The notes under the pieces are model-generated. The model was given only the letters and a program-made list of their open reading frames with translations. It made no database searches and had not been told where the DNA came from. Source: Clostridia bacterium (GTDB taxonomy: Bacteria > Bacillota > Clostridia > Peptostreptococcales > Anaerovoracaceae). From it: a stretch of DNA of 6,759 nt. The stretch covers positions 1 through 6,759 of the forward strand of contig CAAEEE010000069.1 of assembly GCA_900754805.1 (NCBI GenBank). Reading direction: 5' to 3'. The position numbers and the translations under genes were made by a program. Below are positions 6,447 to 6,759 of this stretch, piece after piece. Positions within the stretch are counted from its first letter, which is position 1, and every line of letters begins with the position of its first letter.

Positions 6447-6759
6447 GAAAGAGAATGAACAACGAAACCCTCAAGGAACAGGAAAAGGAAGGCTGCGGGG
6501 CATAATCCGCTTCTTCTTTGCCGCAAGCTTTGTCCTGCTTCCGCAGACAGCATTTGCAACGGGAAAGGCGGGCGGAGATCCGCTCGCCGTCGTCAATAAC
6601 CTGTCGGATTTTATCTTTGCGCTGATTCGCGCGATAGGGATCATTTTATTAGGTTTAGGGATTATGCAGGTCGGCTTATCCTTAAAGTCCCACGACCCGT
6701 CGCAACGCGCCAATGGCTTTCTGACCCTCGCGGGCGGCATTGTCATTACCTTTACGAAA
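6439..6759 (+). CDS. VirB2/Maff2-like small secreted membrane protein, 3' end missing
   Basis: The frame runs from the ATG at 6439 to the window edge (107 codons) without a stop. GGAGGA at 6425-6430, eight bases upstream, sets the start, and the first eight bases overlap the end of virD4. The protein has a basic N-terminus (1-24), a hydrophobic signal segment (about 22-40) and a probable signal-peptidase site after AFA (residue 40). A mature part follows with one hydrophobic segment at about 58-80 (FIFALIRAIGIILLGLGIMQVG), a polar SHDPSQRANG loop (84-93), and a second hydrophobic segment beginning at 94. Small two-helix proteins with a signal peptide behind virD4 are usual for VirB2/TrbC pilin-like or Maff2-like channel subunits, and the (D/N)P...G-containing loop fits the latter. 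Such proteins are sometimes misnamed glutamyl-tRNA amidotransferase. The role is inferred from fold pattern and position. Confidence 0.65.
   Translation, partial: MNKKENEQRNPQGTGKGRLRGIIRFFFAASFVLLPQTAFATGKAGGDPLAVVNNLSDFIFALIRAIGIILLGLGIMQVGLSLKSHDPSQRANGFLTLAGGIVITFTK

Noticed and set aside
6495..6519. GCGG / CCGC hairpin followed by TTCTTCTTT in the last gene
   Set aside because: The stem is only 4 bp and the T run is interrupted, so it is not a credible terminator. It lies in the signal-peptide coding part.

Overview
The window is a stretch of an integrative and conjugative element of the Tn1549/CTn type found in Clostridia and related Bacillota. Protein content supports this, not one diagnostic sequence. 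In order, on the + strand, come a MobC-like relaxosome protein, a MOBP-type relaxase, a PcfB/DUF3801 protein, an ArdC-like protein, a small conserved-looking protein, a VirD4/TraG coupling ATPase, and the start of a small secreted, membrane-spanning VirB2/Maff2-like protein. Strong purine-rich ribosome binding sites fit Bacillota. I cannot name a genus.

Region 1 (3-1067) is the 3' part of an AT-rich gene that resembles the DUF4238 family. One hand-counted line (601-660) is 27% G+C, against 60% for a line in the relaxase gene (1681-1740). It looks like a cargo gene of different origin, placed directly upstream of the mobilization operon.

Region 2 (1066-1122) is a short junction with overlapping inverted repeats followed by a strong ribosome binding site. 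It may be the terminator of the cargo gene, part of an origin of transfer, or both.

Region 3 (1123-6759) is one tightly packed transfer operon in which adjacent genes overlap or lie 2-4 bases apart. MobC and the relaxase would bind and nick oriT. The coupling protein would dock the relaxase-DNA complex onto the type IV secretion channel, whose structural genes seem to begin at the right edge. The ArdC-like protein may protect or bind incoming single-stranded DNA.

The least expected signal is inside the coupling-protein gene. At 4797-4828 a perfect 8-bp stem followed by seven T residues has every mark of an intrinsic terminator but lies in the sense strand of the coding sequence. A weaker one is at 5972-5998. 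No RNA genes, CRISPR arrays, insertion sequences or element ends were seen, and no stretch over 300 bases lacks a gene.
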